Positions 8,831 through 17,688 of a stretch of 64,000 bases of DNA are shown here, in pieces. The position numbers and the translations under genes were made by a program. The notes below the pieces were generated by a model. It did not search any database and was not told the DNA's origin. It saw only the letters and a list, made by a program, of their open reading frames with translations. Position 1 is the first letter of the stretch; the number at the start of each line of letters is the position of its first letter. This stretch comes from Shewanella sp. Choline-02u-19 (GTDB lineage Bacteria; Pseudomonadota; Gammaproteobacteria; Enterobacterales; Shewanellaceae), in contig NZ_PJBE01000013.1 in NCBI RefSeq assembly GCF_002836205.1, positions 2,852,001 through 2,916,000 of the forward strand, given 5' to 3'.

Positions 8831-9496
8831 TTACCAAGGTAATATCTGGCCGTTTGAATGCCTAAATACACCGGACTGACTCATATCAAGCTGCTCAATT
8901 AGGCCAACAATCCGACTGGCCGAATCTGTTGCTGAGATATCTCCACCGTGATTAACCATATCTGTTTGCACATAACCAGGATGATAAATACCAACAGCCA
9001 CCTCTTTAGGGGCTAAGTCATGGCTTAACGACATTGATGCCGCATTTAAAGCGGCTTTCGACATACGATAACCATAACGGCCACCAGAAGTATTATCTTC
9101 AATTGACCCCATTCTCGAGGTGATCATCGCCACCTTAGCACCACGAGTTAACTGCTGCTGAAGCGCTTCAACCACACGCAGAGGTGCAATGGCATTGACT
9201 TCAAACTGGGCACGAATGGTATCAAGGTTTAAGTTTGCTAAATTCTCATCCCGTAATATGCCAGCGTTACACACCAACACATCAATCTGTATATGAGTTA
9301 ATGCTTGCTTCATATTGGCAATACCAGCATCCGTTGCCACATCAATATCTGTTACCACGTTCACCTTTAAAGCAGATAACGCGGCTGATGATGTACGACA
9401 TAAAGCAAAAACACTTTGACCTTGAGCGGCATAGAGGGTTGCTAACGCTAAACCTATACCGCGATTGGCACCGGTTATGACGACAGTTTGAGACAT
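8831..9496 (-). CDS. Short-chain dehydrogenase/reductase (C-factor-like)
   Basis: 221-residue classical SDR. N-terminal NAD(P) motif TGANRGIG, VCNAGIL after the fourth strand, catalytic serine in AMITSRMGS and the YRMSK (YxxxK) motif. The 'SRMGSI..NTSGGRYGYRMSK' region is typical of the CsgA/C-factor and YbbO-like cluster of SDRs. Cytoplasmic oxidoreductase, substrate unknown. Divergent from the radical SAM gene. Confidence 0.9.
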   Translation of the reverse strand: MSQTVVITGANRGIGLALATLYAAQGQSVFALCRTSSAALSALKVNVVTDIDVATDAGIANMKQALTHIQIDVLVCNAGILRDENLANLNLDTIRAQFEVNAIAPLRVVEALQQQLTRGAKVAMITSRMGSIEDNTSGGRYGYRMSKAALNAASMSLSHDLAPKEVAVGIYHPGYVQTDMVNHGGDISATDSASRIVGLIEQLDMSQSGVFRHSNGQILPW

Positions 9497-9854
9497 GTTT
9501 GCTCCTACAAGCTAAATTGATGAATGGAAATATCTCATTATAGCTTTAGCCGCACAACTAGCATTGGCAATGGCTCACACTTTGTCGCCGTTTACGCAGT
9601 AAATGTTCACAACTTAGAGCAGGCTGCACTCTTTTTAACTCAGTGGCTTTTAAAGGAATCGCCATTATTTCAACCATCCGCTTTGAAGTTGATTCGCTCA
9701 GGCAGCTATTAAACCTGCAGTTTGAAGTAGAACCTATATAGTTCATTTGCTAGAATCCCCCCCTATTTTATGGCAACTGTATTTACTGCCACACTCAGGT
9801 GTCACGGATCAGTTTCGCACTGAGTATTCAGGTTTTACTATTTAAAGGCAGGCT
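9497..9854. other. Intergenic region between divergent genes
   Basis: About 360 bp holding two divergent promoters. Short open frames exist here on both strands but lack ribosome-binding sites and recognisable content. Nothing else seen. Confidence 0.4.
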
Positions 9855-11789
9855 ATGACCGTTCTTCTTATGACTCCACCGATGACCCAGCTGAATACGC
9901 CCTATCCGGCAACTGCGTATTTAACGGGTTTTTTACGCTCTCGAGGTTATGAAGCGGTTCAGCGAGATCCTGCTATTGAGCTTTTTCTAGAAATGATGAC
10001 AGCGCCTGCGCTGGAGATTATTCGTCAGCATGTGGAAGAAAACTTCGACCACTTTGAAGAAGATGAGCTGCCTGATGTTATTTCTACTTTTCTGGCTGAA
10101 TTTGATCGCTACCACCTAACAGTTGAGTCAGCTATTCGCTTTTTGCAGGGCAAAGATCCAAGCCTGGCACTGCGTATTAACTCGCGTCGTTTTTTACCAG
10201 AAGGTCCAGCGTTTGACGCGATTGCTCAAATGGAAGCGGTATCTGGCGATGTGTTGCAAGCGGCCTTTGGCAATCTAGGTGTACAAGATAAAGCCAAATA
10301 TCTAGCAACGCTGTTCATTAATGATCTGTCGAACGTGATTACTCAGGGGGTTGATCCCTACTTTGAAGTGAGCCGTTATGGCGAGAAATTAGCGGCGGCC
10401 AACCCCAGCTTTGACAATCTCTACGATACCTTGATGGGCGAACCGAGTTTCAGCTCGGAAATTTTAGAACAATTGGTTGAGCTGTATCTAGAAGAAACCC
10501 AGCCTAGCGTGGTCGCATTAACCGTGCCCTTCCCCGGCAATATGCTCGGCGCCTTACGTATTGCGCAAACCTGTAAAGCCATCAATCCTGAGATCCCCAT
10601 CATCATCGGTGGTGGTTTTATCAATACCGAGCTGCGTGCGCTGAAAGACCCACGTGTATTTGAGTTTATCGATTTTATCTGTCTGGATGACGGCGAACGC
10701 CCTTTTATAACGCTGCTGGAATACTTTGAAGGCAAGCGTGAAGTCGACGAGCTGGTGCGAACTTACTTCCTCGCAGAGGATGAAAATGGCCAGCCATACG
10801 TACACTTCAATGAAAATGCAGAGCTGCAGGATATTCCACAAACCGAAGTCGGTGCGCCAATATACGATGGCCTACCATTGGGAGACTACCTGTCTTTATG
10901 TGAAATGCTCAATCCTATGCACCGCATTTGGAGCGATGGACGCTGGAATAAACTGACCATAGCGCATGGCTGTTACTGGCGTAAATGTAGCTTCTGCGAT
11001 GTCAGTCTGGACTATATCGACCGCTTTGACGCCGCAGGGGCCGACGTGTTGGTGGATAGAATCGAACAACTCATTGAAGAAACCGGAGAGACAGGTTTCC
11101 ATTTCGTCGATGAAGCCCTACCGCCAAAGCTTTTGTTTACGTTTGCAAAACGGCTAATCGAACGTGGCGTAGTGATCAGTTGGTGGGGCAATATCCGTTT
11201 TGAGAGGACGTTTAGCGAAGCGCGTTGTCAGTTGTTAGCGGATTCCGGTTGTATCGCTGTTAGCGGCGGTCTCGAGGTAGCATCAGATCGTCTATTGAAA
11301 CTGATGAAAAAAGGCGTGAGTGTTGAGCGAGTCGCCCAGGTAACCAAAGCCTTCAGTGATGCAGGTATATTGGTTCACGCCTATTTGATGTATGGCTTTC
11401 CAACACAAACCGAACAAGAGACCATCGACTCGCTGGAAATGGTACGTCAGATGATGAATCAAGGTTGCTTCCAGTCCGCCTACTGGCACCGTTTTGTGGC
11501 CACGATCCACAGTCCTATTGGCATTAACCCTGAGAAATTTGGCATTACGCTAGCTGAGCGCCCTGAGATCTTATTCGCTGAAAACGATGTGGACTTCACC
11601 GATCCAACCGGCACAGATCATGAAATGCTTGGCGAAGGGCTGCGTAAGGCGATCTATAATTATATGCACGGTATTGGCTTTGAACAGCCGATGAGCTTCT
11701 GGTTTACACAGCCTGTTACACCAACTCTGATGAAAAAAGATCTGGTATCAAGAGCCGTTAGCAATCTAATTTCCAGCAATGAAGAATAA
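9855..11789 (+). CDS. B12-binding-domain radical SAM protein
   Basis: 644 residues. An N-terminal cobalamin-binding-like region (MTVLLMTPPMTQLNTPYPATAYL, then VVALTVPFPGNMLGALRIAQ and IIIGGGFINTEL) is followed by a radical SAM domain with the cluster motif GCYWRKCSFCD at about 371-381. The spacing is CX4CX2C, one residue longer than the classical CX3CX2C. Further conserved SAM-core pieces are HFVDEALPP, ISWWGNIRFE, SGGLEVASDRLLKLMKKG and LMYGFPTQTEQE. Cytoplasmic iron-sulfur enzyme; the substrate is unknown, with no biosynthetic neighbours. Followed by a strong terminator, so monocistronic. Confidence 0.85.
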   Translation: MTVLLMTPPMTQLNTPYPATAYLTGFLRSRGYEAVQRDPAIELFLEMMTAPALEIIRQHVEENFDHFEEDELPDVISTFLAEFDRYHLTVESAIRFLQGKDPSLALRINSRRFLPEGPAFDAIAQMEAVSGDVLQAAFGNLGVQDKAKYLATLFINDLSNVITQGVDPYFEVSRYGEKLAAANPSFDNLYDTLMGEPSFSSEILEQLVELYLEETQPSVVALTVPFPGNMLGALRIAQTCKAINPEIPIIIGGGFINTELRALKDPRVFEFIDFICLDDGERPFITLLEYFEGKREVDELVRTYFLAEDENGQPYVHFNENAELQDIPQTEVGAPIYDGLPLGDYLSLCEMLNPMHRIWSDGRWNKLTIAHGCYWRKCSFCDVSLDYIDRFDAAGADVLVDRIEQLIEETGETGFHFVDEALPPKLLFTFAKRLIERGVVISWWGNIRFERTFSEARCQLLADSGCIAVSGGLEVASDRLLKLMKKGVSVERVAQVTKAFSDAGILVHAYLMYGFPTQTEQETIDSLEMVRQMMNQGCFQSAYWHRFVATIHSPIGINPEKFGITLAERPEILFAENDVDFTDPTGTDHEMLGEGLRKAIYNYMHGIGFEQPMSFWFTQPVTPTLMKKDLVSRAVSNLISSNEE

Positions 11790-11842
11790 TCCGCTCGCTT
11801 AAAAAGCGTCAGCTGAATATCCATAGATTGTATCTATAAAAT

Positions 11843-11880
11843 AGGCCACTTTCTTGCTGCAGAAGAAAGTGGCCTTTTAT
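11843..11880 (+). terminator. Rho-independent terminator
   Basis: 13-bp perfect stem AGGCCACTTTCTT / AAGAAAGTGGCCT with a 7-base loop followed by TTTATT, 53 bp after the radical SAM gene. Confidence 0.9.
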
Positions 11881-11918
11881 TAGCGACAAAAGGACTCATT
11901 CCGTTTCCGCAGTTAACC

Positions 11919-11932
11919 GGGTCAGAGTAAAA
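11919..11932 (+). repeat. Family C half-site
   Basis: GGGTCAGAGTAAAA, a lone half of the RAYT-terminal repeat, with no transposase beside it. Confidence 0.5.
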
Positions 11933-11963
11933 TGTAGCTGTATATATAACCCCGATATTGAAC

Positions 11964-12016
11964 ATGGGTGACCATGTTATTTAGACATAATAAGCTAACT
12001 TCAGTACAACATGGTC
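11964..12016 (+). repeat. Dispersed repeat family A, copy 3, with inverted end
   Basis: ATGGGTGACCATGTTATTT (11964-11982). GACCATGTT at 11970-11978 pairs with AACATGGTC at 12008-12016, making a 9-bp stem around a 29-base loop. The rest of the 12017-12346 gap shows no gene and presumably contains the fadL-like promoter. Confidence 0.6.
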
Positions 12017-12346
12017 TAGGCAATCACATCTATTTGAAAGTCCAGTTCAGCATTTATATCTCTCACTCAGAGAGGTCATTCTAGCTTCAGCCTCGTTTCC
12101 TCAAACATCTAAAATTGAATATTTGAAGTATAAACAAGACTCAAAATATCAACCCGCGGTTATTTGCTGCCATTGTATTTGTTTTCTAAAATAAGACATT
12201 GATTTCATTAATTACTCTTATATTCACATACTATCTGCGTCCTATTTAAACGTCGGCCTGCATGGCTGCGTTTATTCAGTCAAGCCAAGTACGATAAACC
12301 AAATTCGATAAGCTCGGAAAGAGCAGGATCCAAAGGATAGTAAACT

Positions 12347-13633
12347 ATGAGGGAGATGAGTCGATTGAATAAGAAGGTTATTATTGGCGCAGCGATATTG
12401 TTTTCACAACAGGCATATTGCGCTGGCTTTCAGCTAAATGCGCAATCAAACGCAGGCCTGGGACGCGCATTTGCCGGAGATGCGGTCATTGCAGATAACG
12501 CGTCCTCTATGTCGCGTAATCCCGCCACTATGGCACTGTTTAATGAGCCCGCTTTGTCAGTGGGTTTCATCAGCATCACTTCCATGATCGAAGTCAAAGA
12601 TGCGCTTTATAGCCGAGAGTTATATAGCCAAGGGGCTCTCGTCGATAGCTCGGTTCAATCAGCAAACTATGATGATGCTGGCGACATGGCTATCGCTCCT
12701 AACATTCACTTTATCATGCCAGTCAATGACCGGTTTGCTTGGGGCATTAACGCGTATTCCAACTTTGGTACTAAAACAGAATATAGTGATGATTACATTG
12801 CTGGTGAGTTTGGTGGCCAGAGTGAAGTTAAGAGTTACAATCTTGGTTTATCCGCCTCTTATCGGATTAATGAGCATGTTAGCCTTGGGGCTGGACTGGA
12901 TATCATTGCCAGTACGGGTAAGCTCAAAAGGAGTTTACAGCCAACAGACACTAATCTACTGACAGTCGATGCTAAAGGTTGGGGGCTGGGGTTTAATCTG
13001 GGGGCTGTGTATGAGCTAGATGATAATAACCGCTTTGGTTTGTCTTATCGTTATAGCCCTACAATTGAAACTGAGGGCGATGTCGATTACGCGGGTTATA
13101 TGGCCGAGTCCGGCCCTATCGACGATACGCTACCGATCCCGCTGCCGAGCATGGTTGAATTTTCTGGTTTCCATCACCTCGAAAACACTAATATCGCGCT
13201 ACATTATAGTATTCAATGGATAGGTTGGAGCGTGTTTGAAAATCTGGATGCCGAGACCAGTGGCACACTGAATAATTATGAGTGGAAAGATGGTTGGCAC
13301 TACGCTATTGGTGCGACTTACTACCTGAATAATACTTGGACCCTTAGAGCAGGTTATCTATACGATGTCAGCGCACAAGATCAATTTACCTCTATTTCGG
13401 TGCCGGATTCAGATAGACAATTTTTCTCAACTGGTTTTACATATCAGTTAACGCAAAACTCCAATATGGATTTTGGGTTTACTTATGTATTAGGCCAAGA
13501 TGTGAGTGTGGTGGAATCAAAACCTATGATCCCGATAGATATCGCCAGCGGTACCTATTTGGCCACAAACCTTACGGCAACGAGTCATGCCAATGCCATG
13601 ATGGTCGGATTACAATATAACCGTACTTTTTAG
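12347..13633 (+). CDS. FadL-family outer membrane protein (long-chain fatty acid transport)
   Basis: 428-residue beta-barrel of the FadL/TodX family, which brings hydrophobic compounds such as long-chain fatty acids across the outer membrane. Signal peptide (about 1-26, ending QAYCA) followed by the hallmark GFQLNAQSNAGLGRAFAG and NASSMSRNPATM, where FadL has its hatch domain and NPA box. It ends in aromatic-terminated strands (GLQYNRTF). AAGGA lies 9 bases before this ATG; an in-frame ATG three codons on is less well spaced. Stands alone. Confidence 0.9.
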   Translation: MREMSRLNKKVIIGAAILFSQQAYCAGFQLNAQSNAGLGRAFAGDAVIADNASSMSRNPATMALFNEPALSVGFISITSMIEVKDALYSRELYSQGALVDSSVQSANYDDAGDMAIAPNIHFIMPVNDRFAWGINAYSNFGTKTEYSDDYIAGEFGGQSEVKSYNLGLSASYRINEHVSLGAGLDIIASTGKLKRSLQPTDTNLLTVDAKGWGLGFNLGAVYELDDNNRFGLSYRYSPTIETEGDVDYAGYMAESGPIDDTLPIPLPSMVEFSGFHHLENTNIALHYSIQWIGWSVFENLDAETSGTLNNYEWKDGWHYAIGATYYLNNTWTLRAGYLYDVSAQDQFTSISVPDSDRQFFSTGFTYQLTQNSNMDFGFTYVLGQDVSVVESKPMIPIDIASGTYLATNLTATSHANAMMVGLQYNRTF

Positions 13634-13680
13634 ACTCGTGGGTTAAAACAGAGCTAACACAGCGCTTAAAAAACGGCTGA

Positions 13681-13713
13681 AAATATGCCTTTCAGGATCC
13701 TGACGGGCATATT
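13681..13713 (+). terminator. Nested palindrome / terminator after fadL-like gene
   Basis: AAATATGCC and GGCATATTT enclose a second perfect palindrome, TCAGGATCCTGA. Lies 47 bp after the stop codon. Likely terminator or cruciform; T run is short. Confidence 0.6.
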
Positions 13714-13992
13714 TACTTATAATTCACTGACTATAACTAGAACCTCAAAATTTTTACCAAACATATTCCGTGAACAAACTGTTGAGTCAATAACATCCCA
13801 TTAAAACCTTTGTGCCGTTGAATAATCCCCTCTTTATCTGACTATATTTTTGGTTCTATCAGCAGCTACTTTTAACACTTACTACAAGTGGTTACTCATC
13901 ACAGCATAGGCGCAGACACCAAAAGGCTTTACGGACAACACGAGAGATACAATGATAATGGCTGGCCATGGTATCTACTCTCGTTACCCACC

Positions 13993-14027
13993 AATAAAAA
14001 GGGAAGCGATAAGCTTCCCTTTTTATT
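13993..14027 (-). terminator. Rho-independent terminator of the chemoreceptor gene
   Basis: 15-bp stem AATAAAAAGGGAAGC / GCTTCCCTTTTTATT with GATAA loop, 17 bp after the minus-strand stop; works in both directions. Confidence 0.9.
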
Positions 14028-14044
14028 GCGCCGGCTCTTAGCCT

Positions 14045-15709
14045 CTATACCTTAAACTGTCCAACCAAACGCCCGAGAGTATCGCCTTCTTGAGTCAGCT
14101 TGTGGCTCACTCCAGAAGTACTTTGGCTCGAACTCATTAACTCGTTGACGATATCCTGAATCGTAAACACGTTACGGTTAATCTCTTCGGTCACTGAGCT
14201 TTGCTCCGTTGCTGCGGTTGCTATCTGAGTACTCATATCATTAATCGATGTTACGGCCGATGTCACCGCGCCAAGGCTCTCAGAGATGGCTCTGGACGAC
14301 TCAACCGAACGTAAACAGCTCTGCTGACTTGCATCCATGGTACTTACAGCCAATGACACTAAATTGTGAAGCTCACTCAGCATTTCGTTAATTTCCAAGG
14401 TACTGGTCTGAGTCCTGCTGGCTAAGCTGCGCACTTCATCGGCAACCACGGCAAATCCTCGACCCTGCTCACCGGCCCTCGCCGCCTCAATGGCTGCATT
14501 TAACGCCAATAGATTCGTTTGCTCGGCAATACCACCAATCACAGTCAATACACTGTTAATTTTCTGAGATTGTTCACGCAGGGAGTTAATATGCGCTGCA
14601 GCCGTGTCGATTTCAGACATTAATGATGAGACTTCGGTTAATGAAGTGTCGACACAATTTTGAGCCTTGGTCACATCTCCAGTCGCCGCGAGCGTTGCCT
14701 CCGCCACTTGCGAAGTATTGAGTGCGACCTCATTCGCGGTAGCCGACATCTCAGTGATTGCGGTGACAACCTGATCTGTCTCATTGTTATGACTAGCTAA
14801 TTGCTCAGCCATCACTTGTGTCTGACTATTAATATTGTCTGCGCCACTCTTTACCTCTTGGGTGACATTAGCGACGTCTTTGATAATCCCCTGCAGCTTA
14901 TCAACAAACAGGTTAAAAGCTCGCCCAAGCTGGGCTATCTCATCATGCCCCTCAATGTGGAGTCGCTTAGTCAGATCCCCTTCTCCTTTGGCAATATCTT
15001 CTAAATTAGTCACCATATTTCTAATCGGATGAACCATTCGCTGAGCAATAAATAACACTGCAACCGTTATCAATAACACAATAATAAGGACGATAATCAA
15101 GATGGTTATCGCCTTATCTTGCATATTCTGTGTAATAACATCCCGATACTCACGAACCTCTGCTTCGATATCATCAACATAAGCACCGGTCCCAATTAAC
15201 CAATCGGTACCAGGGATCATCTCACCGTAACCAATTTTCTCAACTAAGCCATTCCCACCAGGTTTATCATTGTGATAACTAAAAATACCATCACCGCTTC
15301 TGGCAGCCCTAAGTAAACCGACAACAACTTTTTTGCCGTTGGCATCTGTCATTCCAAGATAATTATTTCCTTCTCTATCAGCGCTAGCACCATGAAAAAT
15401 ACTAATGCCCTGTTCATCATAGATGAAGAAATAACCCGACTTACCGAAATGCACGTTACGCAATGCAGCTTTAACATCTCCTTGTTCGCCCAGGGATCGC
15501 TGGTAAACAACGATTTGAACGCCAATTTCAATCTCTTCTTTTAGCATCGTCTTGCGATCTAGAATTAATTTATCTTTGAAAGAAGTAATATTTCTTTCAA
15601 GGTTATTCGACTCGATATTGTAGGTAATAGCCATTAAGCTAAAAAAGATCACCACCACAGGTAAAAGAGCAAATAGCAATAATTTATTCTTCAGACTCAT
15701 ATTTATCAT
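14045..15709 (-). CDS. Methyl-accepting chemotaxis protein with single Cache sensor domain
   Basis: Transmembrane chemoreceptor. Order: N-terminal membrane helix (SLKNKLLLFALLPVVVIF), a periplasmic sCache-like domain (KSGYFFIYDEQGISIFHG, then TDWLIGTGAYVDDIE), a second helix, a HAMP domain (MVHPIRNMVTNLEDIAKGEGDL) and the cytoplasmic signalling hairpin with AIEAARAGEQGRGFAVVADEVRSLA. No C-terminal CheR pentapeptide. I chose the ATG at 15709 (MINMSLK) because GGAGA lies 9 bases before it; a longer frame to 15766 has no ribosome-binding site. The ligand is unknown; Cache domains of this type often bind small carboxylates. Confidence 0.92.
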   Translation of the reverse strand: MINMSLKNKLLLFALLPVVVIFFSLMAITYNIESNNLERNITSFKDKLILDRKTMLKEEIEIGVQIVVYQRSLGEQGDVKAALRNVHFGKSGYFFIYDEQGISIFHGASADREGNNYLGMTDANGKKVVVGLLRAARSGDGIFSYHNDKPGGNGLVEKIGYGEMIPGTDWLIGTGAYVDDIEAEVREYRDVITQNMQDKAITILIIVLIIVLLITVAVLFIAQRMVHPIRNMVTNLEDIAKGEGDLTKRLHIEGHDEIAQLGRAFNLFVDKLQGIIKDVANVTQEVKSGADNINSQTQVMAEQLASHNNETDQVVTAITEMSATANEVALNTSQVAEATLAATGDVTKAQNCVDTSLTEVSSLMSEIDTAAAHINSLREQSQKINSVLTVIGGIAEQTNLLALNAAIEAARAGEQGRGFAVVADEVRSLASRTQTSTLEINEMLSELHNLVSLAVSTMDASQQSCLRSVESSRAISESLGAVTSAVTSINDMSTQIATAATEQSSVTEEINRNVFTIQDIVNELMSSSQSTSGVSHKLTQEGDTLGRLVGQFKV

Positions 15710-16070
15710 TATTTTTATTCTCCAAGAATAACTTTTAGTCGGTATATAACGAGCAAGATCTATCATTTACCCAACCAAATTAATACAAATAAATAACACG
15801 CATCTCAATAGTTATAACTTGATCACATTGAGACTTTTACGAGCCTGCGTAACAACGCAGAACTGATGCGAACTGTAGGAAAGAAAGGAGATGTGGATCG
15901 GGATGGATCCAACATAAAGAACTAAAAAAGGCAGCCATAAGCTTTAATGCCGATCCTTTAGTGATTTATCGTTCGGTTGACTGTTCCTTTGGATGCTTAA
16001 GAATCTAAGTCCTATCTCTAGATCTCTGGTTTTATACAAGATTTTCAAAATATTGACATGATAAATAATT

Positions 16071-16089
16071 ATGGGTGGCCAAGTTATTA
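16071..16089 (+). repeat. Dispersed repeat family A, copy 4
   Basis: ATGGGTGGCCAAGTTATTA; 276 bp upstream of rebB. Confidence 0.6.
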
Positions 16090-16181
16090 ACTTGGGAAGG
16101 CTATCAGAAGGTAATTCTAAGCGAGTCTAGTTACAGTCATAACTCGAAATAATTTGGCACTATTTGTTAGACGGCTAGATA

Positions 16182-16198
16182 GGATAGCCATGTTATTT
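16182..16198 (+). repeat. Dispersed repeat family A, copy 5
   Basis: GGATAGCCATGTTATTT; a second copy upstream of rebB, diverged at its left end. Confidence 0.5.
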
Positions 16199-16346
16199 AG
16201 ATATCACCTCCACGACTATTGCAATGAGTAAGTACTTTGCATTAGAGGCTTGAGGCAGTTTCTTAATCTTAGAGGAACATCTCGATAAACGGATAAAATC
16301 GCGGTCATTAAAGCCGCTCTACTTAACGAGTTTAAAGGAATAAACG

Positions 16347-16613
16347 ATGGCATTTCCAACAGCAGTAAATAGTCAAATCACCGACTCGGTATCCCAGGTA
16401 AACACTAAAGTTCTTGGTGATGCGCCCGCTGTAGCAACCGGTAACTTCATGCTAGCAACCAGTCAGGCGTTGTCGAATGCGGCTCACAACGCAACAACTG
16501 GCCAGCAAAACAACAGCGTTACGGCTCAGGCTGCACTTGTGCAGGGTGTAAATACCATGTTTGCCATCGATGTCGCATCGGCAGCGGAAGGCACTGCAAA
16601 GATTTACCGATAA
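16347..16613 (+). CDS. RebB-like R-body protein
   Basis: 88 residues of the RebB family (killing-trait R-body subunit). Diagnostic features are AVNSQITDSVSQVNTKVLGD, APAVATGNFMLATSQALSNAAHNA and the low-complexity, alanine-, asparagine- and glutamine-rich helical sequence. R-bodies are ribbons that unroll and can puncture membranes, first known from Caedibacter. AAAGGA lies 8 bases upstream of the ATG. Known R-body loci have several reb genes in a row; here there is only one, flanked by repeats, so it is either one member of a set placed elsewhere or a remnant. Confidence 0.85.
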   Translation: MAFPTAVNSQITDSVSQVNTKVLGDAPAVATGNFMLATSQALSNAAHNATTGQQNNSVTAQAALVQGVNTMFAIDVASAAEGTAKIYR

Positions 16614-16696
16614 GGTCAATACCGCTGGCGATATTGATAGGGAAAACCAACCAATATCGCCAACTATCTGAAATAGCATAACGGCAATAAATAGTC

Positions 16697-16714
16697 ATGG
16701 TGGCCATGTTATTT
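16697..16714 (+). repeat. Dispersed repeat family A, copy 6
   Basis: ATGGTGGCCATGTTATTT, between rebB and the convergent unknown gene. Confidence 0.6.
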
Positions 16715-16753
16715 TCCCACTTATTCATGTTATTCCTATCAGAGAAAAGCTTC

Positions 16754-17176
16754 CTAAACCAACGCCAACAAACCATGTTGTAGTCCAATAGCATTGGCTA
16801 CACTTGTCAATCTGTCCTTTATCGCCTGTTCAATACCAGTACCGTTCTGAATCAAGTCATTAACGGCAATAAAGGCGATAGTCTTCAGACTACTGCTGTC
16901 ATAGTGATAAGCGTAACCCAGCTCTACAATCCAACCTTCTGCACCTTCTGCGCTCACAGCCGTCAGCAGTGGTGTTTTTTCTTCCAATGTCCTGACCAGA
17001 GTAAAGTCAAAAGACAAGATACAATCTTCATTACCGTACCAATCCGCTTTTACCGCCTGAAAATTAATCCATAACTCGAGCTGGATTAACAACGGCTTAA
17101 GCGAATTCGAAAATTTACCCTCGGCCACTATCGTAATTGGGAGTTCTTGCTGCATATTTTCATTCACTTTAATCAT
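16754..17176 (-). CDS. Hypothetical protein (140 aa)
   Basis: I do not recognise this protein. Soluble, acidic, without signal peptide or transmembrane segment; mixed alpha/beta pattern (ELPITIVAEGKFSNSL, then DCILSFDFTLVRTLEEKTP, GWIVELGYAYHY and a C-terminal helix). It converges on rebB, which may mean a link with R-body biology, but that is only proximity. The ribosome-binding site is weak; an ATG seven codons downstream is a possible alternative start. Confidence 0.6.
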   Translation of the reverse strand: MIKVNENMQQELPITIVAEGKFSNSLKPLLIQLELWINFQAVKADWYGNEDCILSFDFTLVRTLEEKTPLLTAVSAEGAEGWIVELGYAYHYDSSSLKTIAFIAVNDLIQNGTGIEQAIKDRLTSVANAIGLQHGLLALV

Positions 17177-17334
17177 GAGCCATCAGTCATTCTGGTTATA
17201 ACGTTAGATTTTGCTATCTAACGATCCCTGATGCAACCGTCAGCCAGTAAAAGCGTCGATAAATCGTTCAGTTATGGTACAGCATTCTGCCGCTATATTA
17301 ATTATCAAAGTAGATGATTAAGCAGAGGCGACAG

Positions 17335-17652
17335 ATGAAGCAATTAACGAAGATGTTAGCAACAGCAGTAAAAACGGTAACCACTATCGCCCTGACCTTG
17401 TTTATCTCAATTGGCAGCGCTCATGCTTCCTTAAATACTGCTGTAACAGCAAATTTAGTGAACTCTAAAACTGATAATAACTTGTTAATTTGCCAATATC
17501 AGACAGTAACAGGTAGCCATTTTCAGGTGTTTGATAAGGTTTTGGACAATGAGTATGCCTGCCCAACTAACATGCAGGTCGCCCACGAGACTATGCTTAC
17601 CGATGCTGAAAAAGCCCAGATGAAACAGATGCTCTCTCTGCAGAATTATTAA
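17335..17652 (+). CDS. Small secreted protein, unknown function
   Basis: 105 residues with a clear signal peptide (MKQLTKMLATAVKTVTTIAL, cleavage after about ...GSAHA). The mature part is about 70 residues with two cysteines (ICQYQT and YACP) that could form a disulfide, ending in a charged helix (LTDAEKAQMKQML). I chose the ATG at 17335 because GAGG lies 6 bases before it; an in-frame ATG at 17314 is less well placed. Function unknown; periplasmic by inference. Confidence 0.7.
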   Translation: MKQLTKMLATAVKTVTTIALTLFISIGSAHASLNTAVTANLVNSKTDNNLLICQYQTVTGSHFQVFDKVLDNEYACPTNMQVAHETMLTDAEKAQMKQMLSLQNY

Positions 17653-17661
17653 CTCTGGGAT

Positions 17662-17688
17662 AAATAGGGTCAGAGTCTGATCCTATTT
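17662..17688. repeat. REP-like palindrome / terminator, family C
   Basis: Near-perfect palindrome: AAATAGGGTCAGA and TCTGATCCTATTT around one central base, with one G-T mismatch. It lies between two convergent genes, touching the AraC stop codon. Shares the GGGTCAGA core with the RAYT ends. Confidence 0.7.

Larger units (their letters stand above)
15767..16346. other. Intergenic region with two family A repeats
   Basis: About 580 bp between the chemoreceptor and rebB. It contains family A copies at 16071 and 16182. TTGGCAC near 16154 looks like half of a sigma-54 promoter but the -12 GC is absent. No other gene or RNA was recognised. Confidence 0.4.

Noticed and set aside
9524..9746. Overlapping 62-codon frames on both strands between the SDR and the radical SAM gene
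   Set aside because: No ribosome-binding site, no recognisable content, and both lie where divergent promoters are expected.
16153..16170. Sigma-54 promoter before rebB
   Set aside because: TGGCAC is present but the -12 GC element is not at the required distance.
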